Assembly: GCA_902778105.1 (NCBI GenBank)
Contig: CACYWN010000017.1
Coordinates: 1 to 41,354 of the forward strand
DNA length: 41,354 bases
Direction of reading: 5' to 3'
Source: an uncultured Bacteroidia bacterium
Lineage (GTDB): Bacteria > Bacteroidota > Bacteroidia > Bacteroidales > UBA932
Shown: piece by piece, positions 17,645 to 25,821 of the stretch
How positions within the stretch are numbered: position 1 is the first letter of the stretch
Layout of the letters: the number at the start of each line of letters is the position of its first letter
Position numbers and translations under genes: made by a program
The notes under the pieces: generated by a model
What the model was told of the DNA's origin: nothing
What the model saw: only the letters and a program-made list of their open reading frames with translations
The model's database searches: none

Positions 17645-18207
17645 GCTTGTATCAGTTTTTTAATCGTTTCCACATACAGTTGATGTTCGATCGGCTGGCC
17701 CAGGCGGTGCACCTCGGCCGGGTCGTTTCCCTCGTAAGGGAAAGCCCGCTGGGCGATGATCTTCCCGCCATCCAGGTCCGCATTGACCCAATGGATGGTG
17801 ATGCCGTATACCTTGACGCCGTAAGCCACGGCATCCTCCACGGCATGGGCGCCCTTGAAGGAAGGAAGCAGGGAGGGATGGATGTTGATGATGCGGCCCT
17901 CGTAGGCCCCGAGGAGGGTCTCCCCTACGATACGCATGTAACCGGCCAGGCACACGAGGTCAATCTTCTTGGAATCGAGCACTTTGACGATCTCCGCCTC
18001 GAAATCCGCCTTGCAGGCGTACGATTTGGGAGAGAAGACGAACGTGTCCACCCCGTAGCGCTCCGCCTTTCCGATGACGGCGGCGCCGGGCTTGTCACAC
18101 ACCATGACGGCCACCTCGGCATCCAGGACGCCTTCCGCGCAGGCGCGGGCGATGGCGTCGAAGTTCGTGCCGGTGCCGCTGGCGAATACCGCTAACTGTT
18201 TCTTCAT
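17641..18207 (-). CDS. purN: phosphoribosylglycinamide formyltransferase
   Basis: PurN (188 residues) transfers a formyl group from 10-formyl-THF to GAR, the third step of purine synthesis. The protein begins MKKQLAVFASGTGTNFDAI. It has the catalytic region IINIHPSLLPSFKGAHA (Asn108, His110) and the Asp in NADLDGG. I chose the ATG at 18207 because it overlaps the purM stop as ATGA and matches the family start; a longer frame upstream is only purM in another frame. It also overlaps purH by ATGA. The formyl donor is probably made by FolD at the end of the operon. Confidence 0.96.
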
Positions 18208-19235
18208 TGCAGGACGATATTGACGCCGGGTACGTCTGTCACCTTGCCGATGACCGACGCTTTCTCCCCGCAGGATTCCAGGATGGCGATGGCCTTGTCC
18301 GCTTCGGAAGCATCGACGACGGCGATCATGCCGATACCCATGTTGAAGATGTTGAACATCTCGCGGTGCGGCACCCCGCCCCATTTCTCCAGCATCCGGA
18401 AAACCGGGAGGATATCCCAGGTTCCCTCATGGATTTCGAGCCCCTGTCCTTCCTGCAGTACACGCGGGATGTTCTCGTCGAAGCCACCGCCGGTGATATG
18501 GCAGATACCGTGGACATCGCAGCCCCGGATCACCTGGAGCATCTGTTTCACATAGATCTTCGTCGGGGTGAGGAGCACCTCGCCGAGTTTGCGGCCGCCG
18601 AATTCGGCGATCGGTTCGTCATAGGAAAGCCCGGCATCGGCGACAATCTTCCGCACGAGGCTGAAGCCGTTGGAATGGACGCCGCTGGACGCCACGCCCA
18701 CCAGGACATCACCAACCTTCACCTTTGATCCGTCAATGAGTTTCGACTTCTCAACGACACCGGTAGTATAACCGGCGATGTCGTATTCGCCATCCTCGTA
18801 CATGCCCGGCATCTCGGCGGTCTCACCGCCAACGAGGGCACAGCCCGCCTGGCGGCAACCTTCCGCGACGCCCGCCACGATGGCTTCCACCTTGGCCGGT
18901 ACATTATGCCCGAGAGCGACGTAATCCAGGAAGATCAGGGGCTCGGCCCCCTGGGCGAGGACGTCGTTCACACACATGGCCACGGCGTCGATGCCGATGG
19001 TGTCGTGTTTGTCCATCGCGAAGGCGATCTTGAGTTTGGTGCCCACACCATCGGTGCCGCTCACGAGGACGGGCTCCTTGACATGCAGGGCAGAGAGATC
19101 GAACATCCCGCCGAACGAGCCGATGTTCCCCATCGAGCCCACCCGGCTGGTGGAAGCGACGTGCTGCTTGATCCGGCGGACCACTTCGTAACCCGCCTCG
19201 AGGTTTACACCTGCGTTTTCATAAGTCTTGGCCAT
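18204..19235 (-). CDS. purM: phosphoribosylformylglycinamidine cyclo-ligase (AIR synthetase)
   Basis: PurM (343 residues) closes the imidazole ring of AIR using ATP. It shows YENAGVNLEAGYEVVRRIK at the start, LVSGTDGVGTKLKIA, DVLAQGAEPLIFLDY, LVGGETAEMPGMYEDGEYD and a late HITGGGFDENIPRVL. The length is normal. It starts 3 bases after the purF stop and overlaps purN by ATGA, so it lies within a tightly coupled segment. Confidence 0.97.
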   Translation of the reverse strand: MAKTYENAGVNLEAGYEVVRRIKQHVASTSRVGSMGNIGSFGGMFDLSALHVKEPVLVSGTDGVGTKLKIAFAMDKHDTIGIDAVAMCVNDVLAQGAEPLIFLDYVALGHNVPAKVEAIVAGVAEGCRQAGCALVGGETAEMPGMYEDGEYDIAGYTTGVVEKSKLIDGSKVKVGDVLVGVASSGVHSNGFSLVRKIVADAGLSYDEPIAEFGGRKLGEVLLTPTKIYVKQMLQVIRGCDVHGICHITGGGFDENIPRVLQEGQGLEIHEGTWDILPVFRMLEKWGGVPHREMFNIFNMGIGMIAVVDASEADKAIAILESCGEKASVIGKVTDVPGVNIVLQ

Positions 19236-19238
19236 AGG

Positions 19239-20594
19239 TCAGTCATTGATTTCTTCGTCATACAAAAGGGTCGGATACTCGCCCGTAAAGCAAGCCTGGC
19301 ACGGGTCGGCGCAGCCGAAGGCGGAATCGCGCGTGGATTCCGGGCTCAGGTAGCCCAGGGAATCGGCGCCGATGGCCTGGCGCGCCTCCTCCAGGGTGCG
19401 GTGCGAGCACAGGAGTTCCTCCGGCGTGGAGGTATCCACACCGTAGTGGCAGGTGAAACGCATCATCGGACTCGCGATACGCACGTGGACCTCGGTCGCC
19501 CCCGCTTCACGCAGCAGGCGGACGATCTTCAGGGAGGTCGTACCGCGGACAATCGAGTCGTCGACCAAGACGATGCGCTTCCCCTTCACGATGCTGTACA
19601 CCGGGGAGAGCTTCATCTTCACGCCCAGTTCCCGCATCGACTGGACCGGCTCGATGAAGGTGCGGCCGACATATTTGTGCTTGACAAGGCCCATCTCATA
19701 GGGGATGCCGCTTTCCTCGGCATAACCCATCGCCGCACTCAGGCTGGATTCCGGTACGCCCACGACCATATCGGCCTCCACCGGGCATTCCCGGTACAGG
19801 CGCCGGCCCGCCTCTTTGCGGTAGGCGTGGACATTGCAACCGTCGATATCGCTGTCCGGGCGGGCGAAATAGATGTATTCCATTCCGCACATCCGGTGCT
19901 TGCAATACTTCGAAAAGATGGTGCTGCGGATACCGTGACGGTCCAGTGAAACGATTTCGCCCGGACGGACATCGCGGATGAACTCAGCCCCCATGATGCC
20001 GAACGCACAGGATTCGCTGCTCACGACATAACCGTCGCCGAGCCGGCCGATGCAAAGCGGCTTGATGCCGTACTTGTCGCGGGCGGCGTAGATGCGGTTC
20101 TTCGTCATGATCACGAAGGTGTATCCGCCCTCCATCATGTTGAGGGTCTTCACGATGTTTACGATACGGTCCTCGTTCGCACTCTTCTTGATAAGGTGCG
20201 CCAGGAGTTCCGCGTCGGTATCGGTCTGGAAGATGGTCCCGCGATTCTCCAAATACTGGGCGATCTGCTTGGAATTCACCAGGTTACCGTCACTCGCCAC
20301 GCAGAAATCACCGGAATGGTGGCGGAAGAAGAAAGGCCCCACGTTGTCCAGGCCACCCCGGGAAGCGTTGGCATACTTGACGCAACCGATTCCGAGGCTT
20401 CCCTTGAGTTCGCCGACCTGGCCGTTGTTGAAGATTTCATTCAGAAGGCCCAGTCCACGGTAGCGATGCGAGTCGCCTTTCTCGTCAAAGGTAGCGATGC
20501 CGCCGCCTTCCTGCCCCCGGTGCTGGAGGTTATGCAATCCGTAATAGAGGTATGTCGAGGCGTCCGGAACGCCGAAAACTGCAAGTACACCCAT
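19239..20594 (-). CDS. purF: amidophosphoribosyltransferase lacking the glutaminase nucleophile
   Basis: PurF normally takes ammonia from glutamine and adds it to PRPP, the first purine step. This 451-residue protein has an intact transferase domain (PRPP loop VLVDDSIVRGTTS; Cys residues in RMCGMEYIYFARP, RFTCHYGVD and DPCQACFTGEYP like the iron-sulphur ligands of the Bacillus type). The glutaminase domain looks disabled. The protein starts M-G-V-L-A-V-F-G where relatives have M-C-G-V, so the Cys that becomes the N-terminal nucleophile is missing. The G-H-x-R-Y-[AS]-T motif reads GCVKYAN (Arg73 to Lys), and the Asn of HNGNL is Asp (SDGNL). Gln-binding Arg26 in QHRGQEG remains. The ATG lies one base after the purC stop, so no alternative start restores the Cys. 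It may work with free ammonia. Confidence 0.93.
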   Translation of the reverse strand: MGVLAVFGVPDASTYLYYGLHNLQHRGQEGGGIATFDEKGDSHRYRGLGLLNEIFNNGQVGELKGSLGIGCVKYANASRGGLDNVGPFFFRHHSGDFCVASDGNLVNSKQIAQYLENRGTIFQTDTDAELLAHLIKKSANEDRIVNIVKTLNMMEGGYTFVIMTKNRIYAARDKYGIKPLCIGRLGDGYVVSSESCAFGIMGAEFIRDVRPGEIVSLDRHGIRSTIFSKYCKHRMCGMEYIYFARPDSDIDGCNVHAYRKEAGRRLYRECPVEADMVVGVPESSLSAAMGYAEESGIPYEMGLVKHKYVGRTFIEPVQSMRELGVKMKLSPVYSIVKGKRIVLVDDSIVRGTTSLKIVRLLREAGATEVHVRIASPMMRFTCHYGVDTSTPEELLCSHRTLEEARQAIGADSLGYLSPESTRDSAFGCADPCQACFTGEYPTLLYDEEIND

Positions 20595-20595
20595 T

Positions 20596-21324
20596 TTATT
20601 CCAAATCCAAGACGGTTTTCAATTTTTCGAGGACAATGCCGTAGGAAGGGACCAGGTCGCCGAGATCCAGCCGGAAACGGTCCTTGTCCAGCCGCTCCCC
20701 CGTCTCCTTGTCCCACATCCGGCAGGTATCGGGGCTGAGCTCGTCGGAGATGATGATGGCTCCGGTATCGGCCGCCCGTCCGAACTCGAACTTGGCATCC
20801 ACCAGTTCGATTCCGGCCCGGTCGAGAAGGTCCGTCAGGAGTTCACCTGACCGGCGGACGATATCGTACATCCCGTCCAGTTCCTGATAGGTCGCCAGAC
20901 GCAGGGCTACGGCCTGGTCGCGGTTGATCAACGGATCGCCGAGTGCATCGTTGTTGTAGCACAGGTCCAGGATGGTGTTCGACGGCTTGAAACCGTCCTC
21001 GACGCCCAGTTTCATGGCCAGGGAGCCGGAAATCCGGTTGTGGAAAAACACCTCGAGGGGAATGATCTCGATCATCCGGCACAACTGCTCGCGCTCGTCA
21101 CCGAGGGTCCGGATGAAATGCGTTTCCACCCCATTATCGTTGAGATAACCCAGCAGGATGGCTGAAATCTGGCTGGTCAGCGCGCCTTTGCCGGAGAAGC
21201 GGGCCCGCTTGACGCCGTGGTAGGCGGTCGTAACATCCTTGTAGCGGAAGATGACCTGGCACGGGTCGTCGGTGGAGAAGACCTGCTTCTCGTTTCCGTT
21301 GAATATGAGTTTGTCCTTGACCAT
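20596..21324 (-). CDS. purC: SAICAR synthetase
   Basis: PurC (242 residues) couples aspartate to CAIR with ATP. Motifs include VFSTDDPCQVIFRYKD near the start, HFIRTLGDEREQLC, IIPLEVFFHNRISGSLA, LCYNNDALGDPLIN, ELVDAKFEFGR and the signature SDELSPDTCRMWDKETGERL. The length is normal. The start codon directly abuts the purL stop, and the purF ATG follows one base after its own stop, so the three genes are translationally linked. Confidence 0.96.
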   Translation of the reverse strand: MVKDKLIFNGNEKQVFSTDDPCQVIFRYKDVTTAYHGVKRARFSGKGALTSQISAILLGYLNDNGVETHFIRTLGDEREQLCRMIEIIPLEVFFHNRISGSLAMKLGVEDGFKPSNTILDLCYNNDALGDPLINRDQAVALRLATYQELDGMYDIVRRSGELLTDLLDRAGIELVDAKFEFGRAADTGAIIISDELSPDTCRMWDKETGERLDKDRFRLDLGDLVPSYGIVLEKLKTVLDLE

Positions 21325-24300
21325 TTATCGGGATTTTCTGAAATAATTGACTGCGTTTTCAAAGATGGGCTGGCGGCAGTTGCCGGCGATGTTCTTGAAC
21401 AGGTTCTCCTCGTAGCGTTCGCTGTGTCCCATCTTGCCCAGGATGTGTCCGTCGGGGCTCACGATGCCCTCGATGTCGTAATGGGAGCCGTTGGGGTTGT
21501 CCACATAACGGAAGGCCACCTGGCCGCGGGCAAAGAGTTCGCGGGCCAGTGAAGGCTCCACGACGAACTTGCCCTCGCCGTGGCTGAAGGCGATGCTGTG
21601 GCGGTCTCCCTTGGCGAAGCCGGAAAGCCAGGGGGAATTCACGGTGGAGACCTCGGTCGTCGCCATGAGGGAGACGTGCCGGTTGATATCATTGCGGAAG
21701 AGCGTCGGAGAATCCGGCCTCACGCAGCCCAGTTTCCCATACGGTAGCAGGCCGCTCTTCACCAGGGCCTGGAAGCCGTTGCAGATGCCCAGGATGAGGC
21801 CTCCGCGGCCGAGCAGGGCGGTGATGGCGGCACCGACCTTGGCATTGTTGATGACGTCGGCAATGAATTTGCCGCTGCCGTCCGGCTCGTCGCCGGAGGA
21901 GAAACCGCCGCAGAAGGCGAGGATGTGGCTTTCTCCGATCCGGGAGGACAGTTCATCTATGGAACGGAGCACATCCTCCGGCTTGAGGTTCCGGAACACG
22001 AAGGGACGGACCTCGGCGCCGGCTTTGCGGAAAGCCTTGGCGGTGTCATAGTCACAGTTGGAACCCGGGAAGACCGGCAGGCAGACCACCGGATGCTCCA
22101 CTGGAACACCGGAATAGGAAAGGTTCGACGGATCGAACGGGACCGGGGCCACCGCAGGAACCGGTTCGTCAAAAACAGGCTTCACCCGCGGCGGATAAAT
22201 CTTCCGATAGCGTCCCTCATAAGCCTTCTCCAGCTCGTCCAGGGACATTCCGCACCCATTGACCTTGATACCGGAGGCGGTCACGACACCAAGTTCGACA
22301 GCGCAGGGGTGATTCAGGGCCACCCTGGATTCCACCACGGCGGAACCGTATCCGAGAGAGAACAGGTCCGTTTCGGGAAGAGTGACATCCACACCGAGGC
22401 CGTTGCCCATCGCCATCTTCACAAGGGCTTCGGCGACACCGCCATAGGAAAGCGACCAGGCGGAGACGATGTCCTTCCTGCCGATTTCATCGTACAGGAA
22501 AGTCCAGTTGCCCTTCAGCTGATCCGTATCAGGCATATGGTTCGGAAGCGGAGTATGCTTCAGGAGATAGATCCGGTTGCCAGCCTCCTTGAATTCCGGA
22601 GAGACCACACGGCGGGCGTCGACGGTGGTGATTCCGAAGGCCACGAGGGTCGGAGGGACATGGATGTGCTCGAAGGTCCCGCTCATCGAGTCCTTGCCGC
22701 CGATGGACGGCAGGCCGAGTTCCTTCTGCATCTTGAGCGTACCCAGCAGGGCCGAGAGCGGCTTGCCCCAGGTATGGGGATCCTTGGTCATCCGCTCGAA
22801 ATACTCCTGGTAGGAGAAGCGCATGCCGCTGTAATCGGCTCCGGAACAGGCCACCTTGGTACATGCCTCGACAACGGCATAGGCGGCGCTGTGATACGGG
22901 CTCCAGACAGCCAGGTCCGGGTTGTAGCCGAAGGCCATGACGCTGGCGGTCTCGGTGTATCCGTCCATGGGAAGTTTCTGGACGGAGACCTGCGTCTCGG
23001 TCGTCTGGAAACGGCCGCCGTAAGGCATCAGGACGGTGGAGCGGCCCACCGTGGAGTCGAACATTTCCACGAGGCCCTTCTGGGAGGCCACGTTCGGAGA
23101 GCCCATCACGGAACGCATCTTCTCTTCCAGCGTCTCCCCTTCCGGTTTCCGCAGGAACGGATCCCTGTCTTCCACAGGCAGGATCTCCGCCTTCGCATAA
23201 TGCTTCGCACCGGCACTGTCGATGAAGGAACGGGCCAGGTCGCAGACCTTCCGGTCCCCGAAGAACATCCGCATCCGGCCGGTGTCGGTGACATCGGCCA
23301 CATGGGTGACTTCGATGTTGTCCAGGGCGCAAAGCGCCATCATGCGTTCCCTGTCGGCGGCTTCCACGACCACGGCCATCCGCTCCTGGGACTCGCTGAT
23401 GGCGAGTTCCGTTGCATTCAGGCCGGCATATTTCGCAGGCACACGGTCCAGCCAGATGTCCAGGCCGTCGGCCAGTTCGCCGATGGCGACACTCACGCCG
23501 CCGGCGCCGAAGTCATTCGACTTCTTGATGAGCTTCGTCACTTCCGGACGGCGGAACAGACGCTGTAACTGCCTTTCCTCCGGCGCGTTACCCTTCTGGA
23601 CCTCACTGCCGCAGGTCTCCAGCGAAGCCTCGGTGTGCTCCTTGGACGAACCGGTGGCACCGCCGATACCGTCACGGCCGGTACGGCCGCCGAGCAGGAG
23701 GATCACGTCGCCGGGAGCGGGGCTTTCACGCCGCACGGAAGAGGCCCGGACGGCCCCCACGACAGCGCCGATTTCCATGCGTTTCGCGGTATATCCCTTC
23801 GAATAGATTTCACGCACGTGGGTGGTGGCGAGGCCGATCTGATTGCCGTAGCTGGAATAACCGGCGGCAGCCTTCTTCGAGATCATCCGCTGAGGGAGCT
23901 TGCCGGGAATGGTATCCGCCACCCGGGCGGTGATGTCGCCGGCACCGGTGACACGCATGGCCTGATAGACATAGGCCCGGCCGGAGAGCGGGTCGCGGAT
24001 GGCCCCGCCAAGGCAGGTCGCTGCACCGCCGAAAGGCTCGATCTCGGTCGGATGGTTATGCGTCTCGTTCTTGAACTGGAGCAGCCATTTTTCGGGCTTT
24101 CCGTCCACATCCACGTTGACATAGATGCTGCAGGCATTGTTCTCCTCGCTCACCTCCAGGTCGTCCAGTTTTCCCTGTTTCCGGAGCCAGCGGGCACCGA
24201 TGGTCGCCAGTTCCATCAGGCAGCGGGGCTTGTTTCCGCGGCCGAGGTCCGCCCGCATCTGCTCGAACAACTGAAGGGAAGACTCCAGTTCGGCCTTCAT

Positions 24301-25014
24301 GAAGGATTCATCCACCGTTATTTCCTCCAGTACCGAAGTGAAGGTGGTATGGCGGCAGTGATCGCTCCAGTAGGTGTCCAGGATGCGGAGTTCCGTCTCG
24401 GACGGGTTCCGGCCTTCGGCCTTGAAATACTTCACCACTTCCCCGAGGTCATCGGCATTCATCGCGAGGCCGTGGCCTTTGCAGAATGAGGCGTATTCTT
24501 CCGGTGCGAGGCCGATGAAGCCCGTCAGGTCCTCCAGCGGCTTCACGGAAGCCTTCTCGCCAAGCGCCAGGACGGAAAGGTCCTTCTCGCGGCACTCGAC
24601 CGGGTTGATGAAGTAATGCCGTATCCGGGCAAGCGTTTCTTCCGAAACCGAGTCCTCGAAGACCACGAGGCGGGAACTCTTGATTTCGATGTCCGCTTCC
24701 GGGTCGATCAGGTGGACGCAGTCAACGGCCGAGGAGGCCCGCTGGTCGAACTGGCCGGGAATGTATTCCACGGCGATGTATTTCTTCCCCTCCAGGGGAA
24801 TCCCGTCGGTGACGGTGTCCGTCACGACTTCCCCGAATACGCTGTAACGGCTCTTCTCCACAAGGTCGTCGGAAAAGCCGAACAGGTCGTACACGTTGAT
24901 GAGCCTGAGGGATCCCAGGTTCAGGGAAAGGTTCTCGTTGAATTCCGCGAGGAGGCTCGCCGCCTCCACCCGGAACTGTTCCTTTTTTTCTACAAAGATT
25001 CTCCTGCTCTTCAT
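21325..25014 (-). CDS. purL: phosphoribosylformylglycinamidine synthase, single-chain type
   Basis: This is the large PurL (1229 residues) found in Gammaproteobacteria and Bacteroidales. It makes FGAM from FGAR, ATP and glutamine. N-terminal parts show RILDTYWSDHCRHTTF and ETHNHPTEIEPFGGAATCLG; the linker and second synthetase half include LLGGRTGRDGIGGATGSS and SIGGKDSMSGTF. The C-terminal glutaminase (about residues 955-1229) is intact: LPVFPGSNCDYDTAKAF, nucleophile Cys in LILGICNGFQALV, and His/Glu in GKMGHSERYE. It therefore contrasts with the damaged glutaminases of PurF and CarA nearby. The start at 25014 gives MKSRRIFVEKKEQFRVEA. A hairpin lies in the 53-base gap to purE. Confidence 0.97.
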   Translation of the reverse strand: MKSRRIFVEKKEQFRVEAASLLAEFNENLSLNLGSLRLINVYDLFGFSDDLVEKSRYSVFGEVVTDTVTDGIPLEGKKYIAVEYIPGQFDQRASSAVDCVHLIDPEADIEIKSSRLVVFEDSVSEETLARIRHYFINPVECREKDLSVLALGEKASVKPLEDLTGFIGLAPEEYASFCKGHGLAMNADDLGEVVKYFKAEGRNPSETELRILDTYWSDHCRHTTFTSVLEEITVDESFMKAELESSLQLFEQMRADLGRGNKPRCLMELATIGARWLRKQGKLDDLEVSEENNACSIYVNVDVDGKPEKWLLQFKNETHNHPTEIEPFGGAATCLGGAIRDPLSGRAYVYQAMRVTGAGDITARVADTIPGKLPQRMISKKAAAGYSSYGNQIGLATTHVREIYSKGYTAKRMEIGAVVGAVRASSVRRESPAPGDVILLLGGRTGRDGIGGATGSSKEHTEASLETCGSEVQKGNAPEERQLQRLFRRPEVTKLIKKSNDFGAGGVSVAIGELADGLDIWLDRVPAKYAGLNATELAISESQERMAVVVEAADRERMMALCALDNIEVTHVADVTDTGRMRMFFGDRKVCDLARSFIDSAGAKHYAKAEILPVEDRDPFLRKPEGETLEEKMRSVMGSPNVASQKGLVEMFDSTVGRSTVLMPYGGRFQTTETQVSVQKLPMDGYTETASVMAFGYNPDLAVWSPYHSAAYAVVEACTKVACSGADYSGMRFSYQEYFERMTKDPHTWGKPLSALLGTLKMQKELGLPSIGGKDSMSGTFEHIHVPPTLVAFGITTVDARRVVSPEFKEAGNRIYLLKHTPLPNHMPDTDQLKGNWTFLYDEIGRKDIVSAWSLSYGGVAEALVKMAMGNGLGVDVTLPETDLFSLGYGSAVVESRVALNHPCAVELGVVTASGIKVNGCGMSLDELEKAYEGRYRKIYPPRVKPVFDEPVPAVAPVPFDPSNLSYSGVPVEHPVVCLPVFPGSNCDYDTAKAFRKAGAEVRPFVFRNLKPEDVLRSIDELSSRIGESHILAFCGGFSSGDEPDGSGKFIADVINNAKVGAAITALLGRGGLILGICNGFQALVKSGLLPYGKLGCVRPDSPTLFRNDINRHVSLMATTEVSTVNSPWLSGFAKGDRHSIAFSHGEGKFVVEPSLARELFARGQVAFRYVDNPNGSHYDIEGIVSPDGHILGKMGHSERYEENLFKNIAGNCRQPIFENAVNYFRKSR

Positions 25015-25028
25015 GGTCGTTAAATTAG

Positions 25029-25061
25029 ATGCCCACCAGCGCAGGGTGCGGGGGTGGGCAT
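25029..25061 (-). other. hairpin between purE and purL
   Basis: ATGCCCACC (25029-25037) pairs perfectly with GGTGGGCAT (25053-25061) around a 15-base loop. On the minus strand it follows the purE stop closely and is followed by CTAATTTAACG, a weak T-stretch. It could lower read-through into purL or stabilise the purE message. Confidence 0.45.
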
Positions 25062-25067
25062 TGTATA

Positions 25068-25538
25068 TCAGATAACGGTATTAAGGACCTTGTCGCTCTG
25101 CTGCTGGCGGAAATCCTCCAGTTTCTTCCGGAGAGCGTCGTCCTGGAGGGCGAGGATGGCGACGGCGTAGAGCGCCGCGTTTTTCGCCCCGTCGATGGCC
25201 ATCGTCGCGACGGGGATGCCGGAGGGCATCTGGACGATGGACAGGAGGGAATCCAGGCCGTTCAAGGCCTTGGACTTGACCGGGATGCCGATGACCGGGA
25301 GGGTGGTCAGGGCGGCGATCACGCCCGGAAGGTGGGCCGCACCGCCGGCGCCGGCGATGATGATGTCGAACCCGTTGTCACGGGCGGACCGGACATAGTC
25401 GGCCAGCGGACCGGGATTCCGGTGGGCGCTGAGGACGCGTTTTTCGTAAGGGATACCGAACTCTTCGAGGGTGGAGCAGGCCGGGGACATGACGTCCCAG
25501 TCACTGGCGCTGCCCATGATGATGGCTACCTTGCTCAT
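25068..25538 (-). CDS. purE: N5-carboxyaminoimidazole ribonucleotide mutase
   Basis: PurE (156 residues) makes CAIR. It shows [37 protein letters not shown] and [18 protein letters not shown], as in the bacterial class I enzyme. The active-site loop reads SAHRNPG where SAHRTP is usual. Class I enzymes work with PurK, which is not in this window; either purK lies elsewhere or the enzyme meets its carboxylation need in a CO2-rich habitat. It is the first gene of the purine operon, 32 bases from a well-formed divergent promoter. Confidence 0.95.
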   Translation of the reverse strand: MSKVAIIMGSASDWDVMSPACSTLEEFGIPYEKRVLSAHRNPGPLADYVRSARDNGFDIIIAGAGGAAHLPGVIAALTTLPVIGIPVKSKALNGLDSLLSIVQMPSGIPVATMAIDGAKNAALYAVAILALQDDALRKKLEDFRQQQSDKVLNTVI

Positions 25539-25540
25539 TC

Positions 25541-25557
25541 AGAAAAAGGGTTTTTCT
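25541..25557 (-). promoter_or_regulatory. A/T hairpin in front of purE
   Basis: AGAAAAA (25541-25547) and TTTTTCT (25551-25557) form a 7-pair stem with a three-base loop, ending two bases before the purE ATG (25538). It could mask the ribosome site, but A/T stems this short are weak. Confidence 0.3.
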
Positions 25558-25569
25558 ACTAACAAGTTG

Positions 25570-25601
25570 CAAAGTTAAGCCGAATATCCGGATGGCGCAA
25601 A
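25570..25601 (-). promoter_or_regulatory. promoter of the purine operon
   Basis: On the minus strand TTTG (25598-25601) and TAACTTTG (25570-25577) are separated by exactly 20 bases, a full match to the Bacteroidota -33/-7 consensus. Transcription would start near 25565, giving a leader of about 27 bases before purE. Confidence 0.8.
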
Positions 25602-25630
25602 TCCAATCCGAAATATTTTCGAACTTTTTT

Positions 25631-25682
25631 CAACAAACGGATTGTTGATATTTCAGGCCGGAAAAATTTGCAGATTTTCCGG
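25631..25682. promoter_or_regulatory. two inverted repeats between the pur and pyr promoters
   Basis: CAACAA-ACGGA-TTGTTG (25631-25647) is a perfect 6-base inverted repeat. CCGGAAAA (25658-25665) and TTTTCCGG (25675-25682) form an 8-base inverted repeat that straddles the -33 box of the pyrimidine promoter. Either could bind a regulator, and the second is well placed to repress pyr transcription. No regulator gene is present in the window. Confidence 0.4.
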
Positions 25683-25699
25683 AAAAAGCAGTAACTTTG
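25667..25699 (+). promoter_or_regulatory. promoter of the pyrimidine operon
   Basis: TTTG (25667-25670) and TAACTTTG (25692-25699) are 21 bases apart, matching the Bacteroidota consensus and carrying the same -7 octamer as the divergent purine promoter. The start of transcription is expected near 25704, giving a leader of about 118 bases before pyrC. Confidence 0.8.
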
Positions 25700-25708
25700 C
25701 AGTCCGGA

Positions 25709-25792
25709 ATGCAGAGTATGTCCATCATATCCCAGACACTCGGCATCGGTCGGACCGATGAGGTCCATATATTTATTTGCAGACAGCCTTGA
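25709..25792 (+). CDS. candidate leader peptide of the pyrimidine operon
   Basis: ATG 25709 opens a 27-codon frame (beginning MQSMSIISQTLGIG and ending HIFICRQP). Its stop TGA (25790-25792) lies in the loop of the terminator hairpin just before pyrC. A U-rich stretch (about 25766-25778) precedes the hairpin. This is the arrangement of E. coli pyrBI, where a ribosome following closely behind a paused polymerase stops the terminator from folding when UTP is low. A second in-frame ATG at 25718 is another possible start, because the first is only about 5 bases from the predicted transcript start. There is no direct proof of translation. Confidence 0.45.
   Translation: MQSMSIISQTLGIGRTDEVHIFICRQP
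25744..25766 (+). promoter_or_regulatory. overlapping alternative hairpins in the pyr leader
   Basis: CATCGGTC-G-GACCGATG (25744-25760) is a near-perfect palindrome. GGACC-GATGA-GGTCC (25752-25766) forms a second stem that uses part of the same bases, so the two exclude each other. Either may act as a pause hairpin or as a protein-binding site ahead of the terminator. Confidence 0.4.
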
Positions 25793-25810
25793 CGGGTTGT
25801 CTTTTTTTTT
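25781..25810 (+). terminator. attenuator terminator ahead of pyrC
   Basis: AGACAGCC (25781-25788) pairs with GGTTGTCT (25795-25802), 8 pairs including one G-T, loop TTGACG, followed by an unbroken run of nine T (25802-25810). It lies between the operon promoter and the first gene, ending 11 bases before the pyrC ATG. It must therefore be conditional if the operon is to be read. Confidence 0.85.
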
Positions 25811-25821
25811 ATGCAACAGGA

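Noticed and set aside
18208-18384. 59-residue N-terminal extension of PurN
   Set aside because: The extension is purM read in another frame; the ATGA overlap at 18204-18207 gives the natural start.
25029-25061. riboswitch between purE and purL
   Set aside because: Only a single hairpin is visible and the gap is 53 bases, too short for a purine or PRPP aptamer plus expression platform.
25777-25821. TTG start of pyrC inside the terminator hairpin
   Set aside because: The added residues are encoded by the terminator stem and T-tract and match no dihydroorotase; the ATG at 25822 fits the family.
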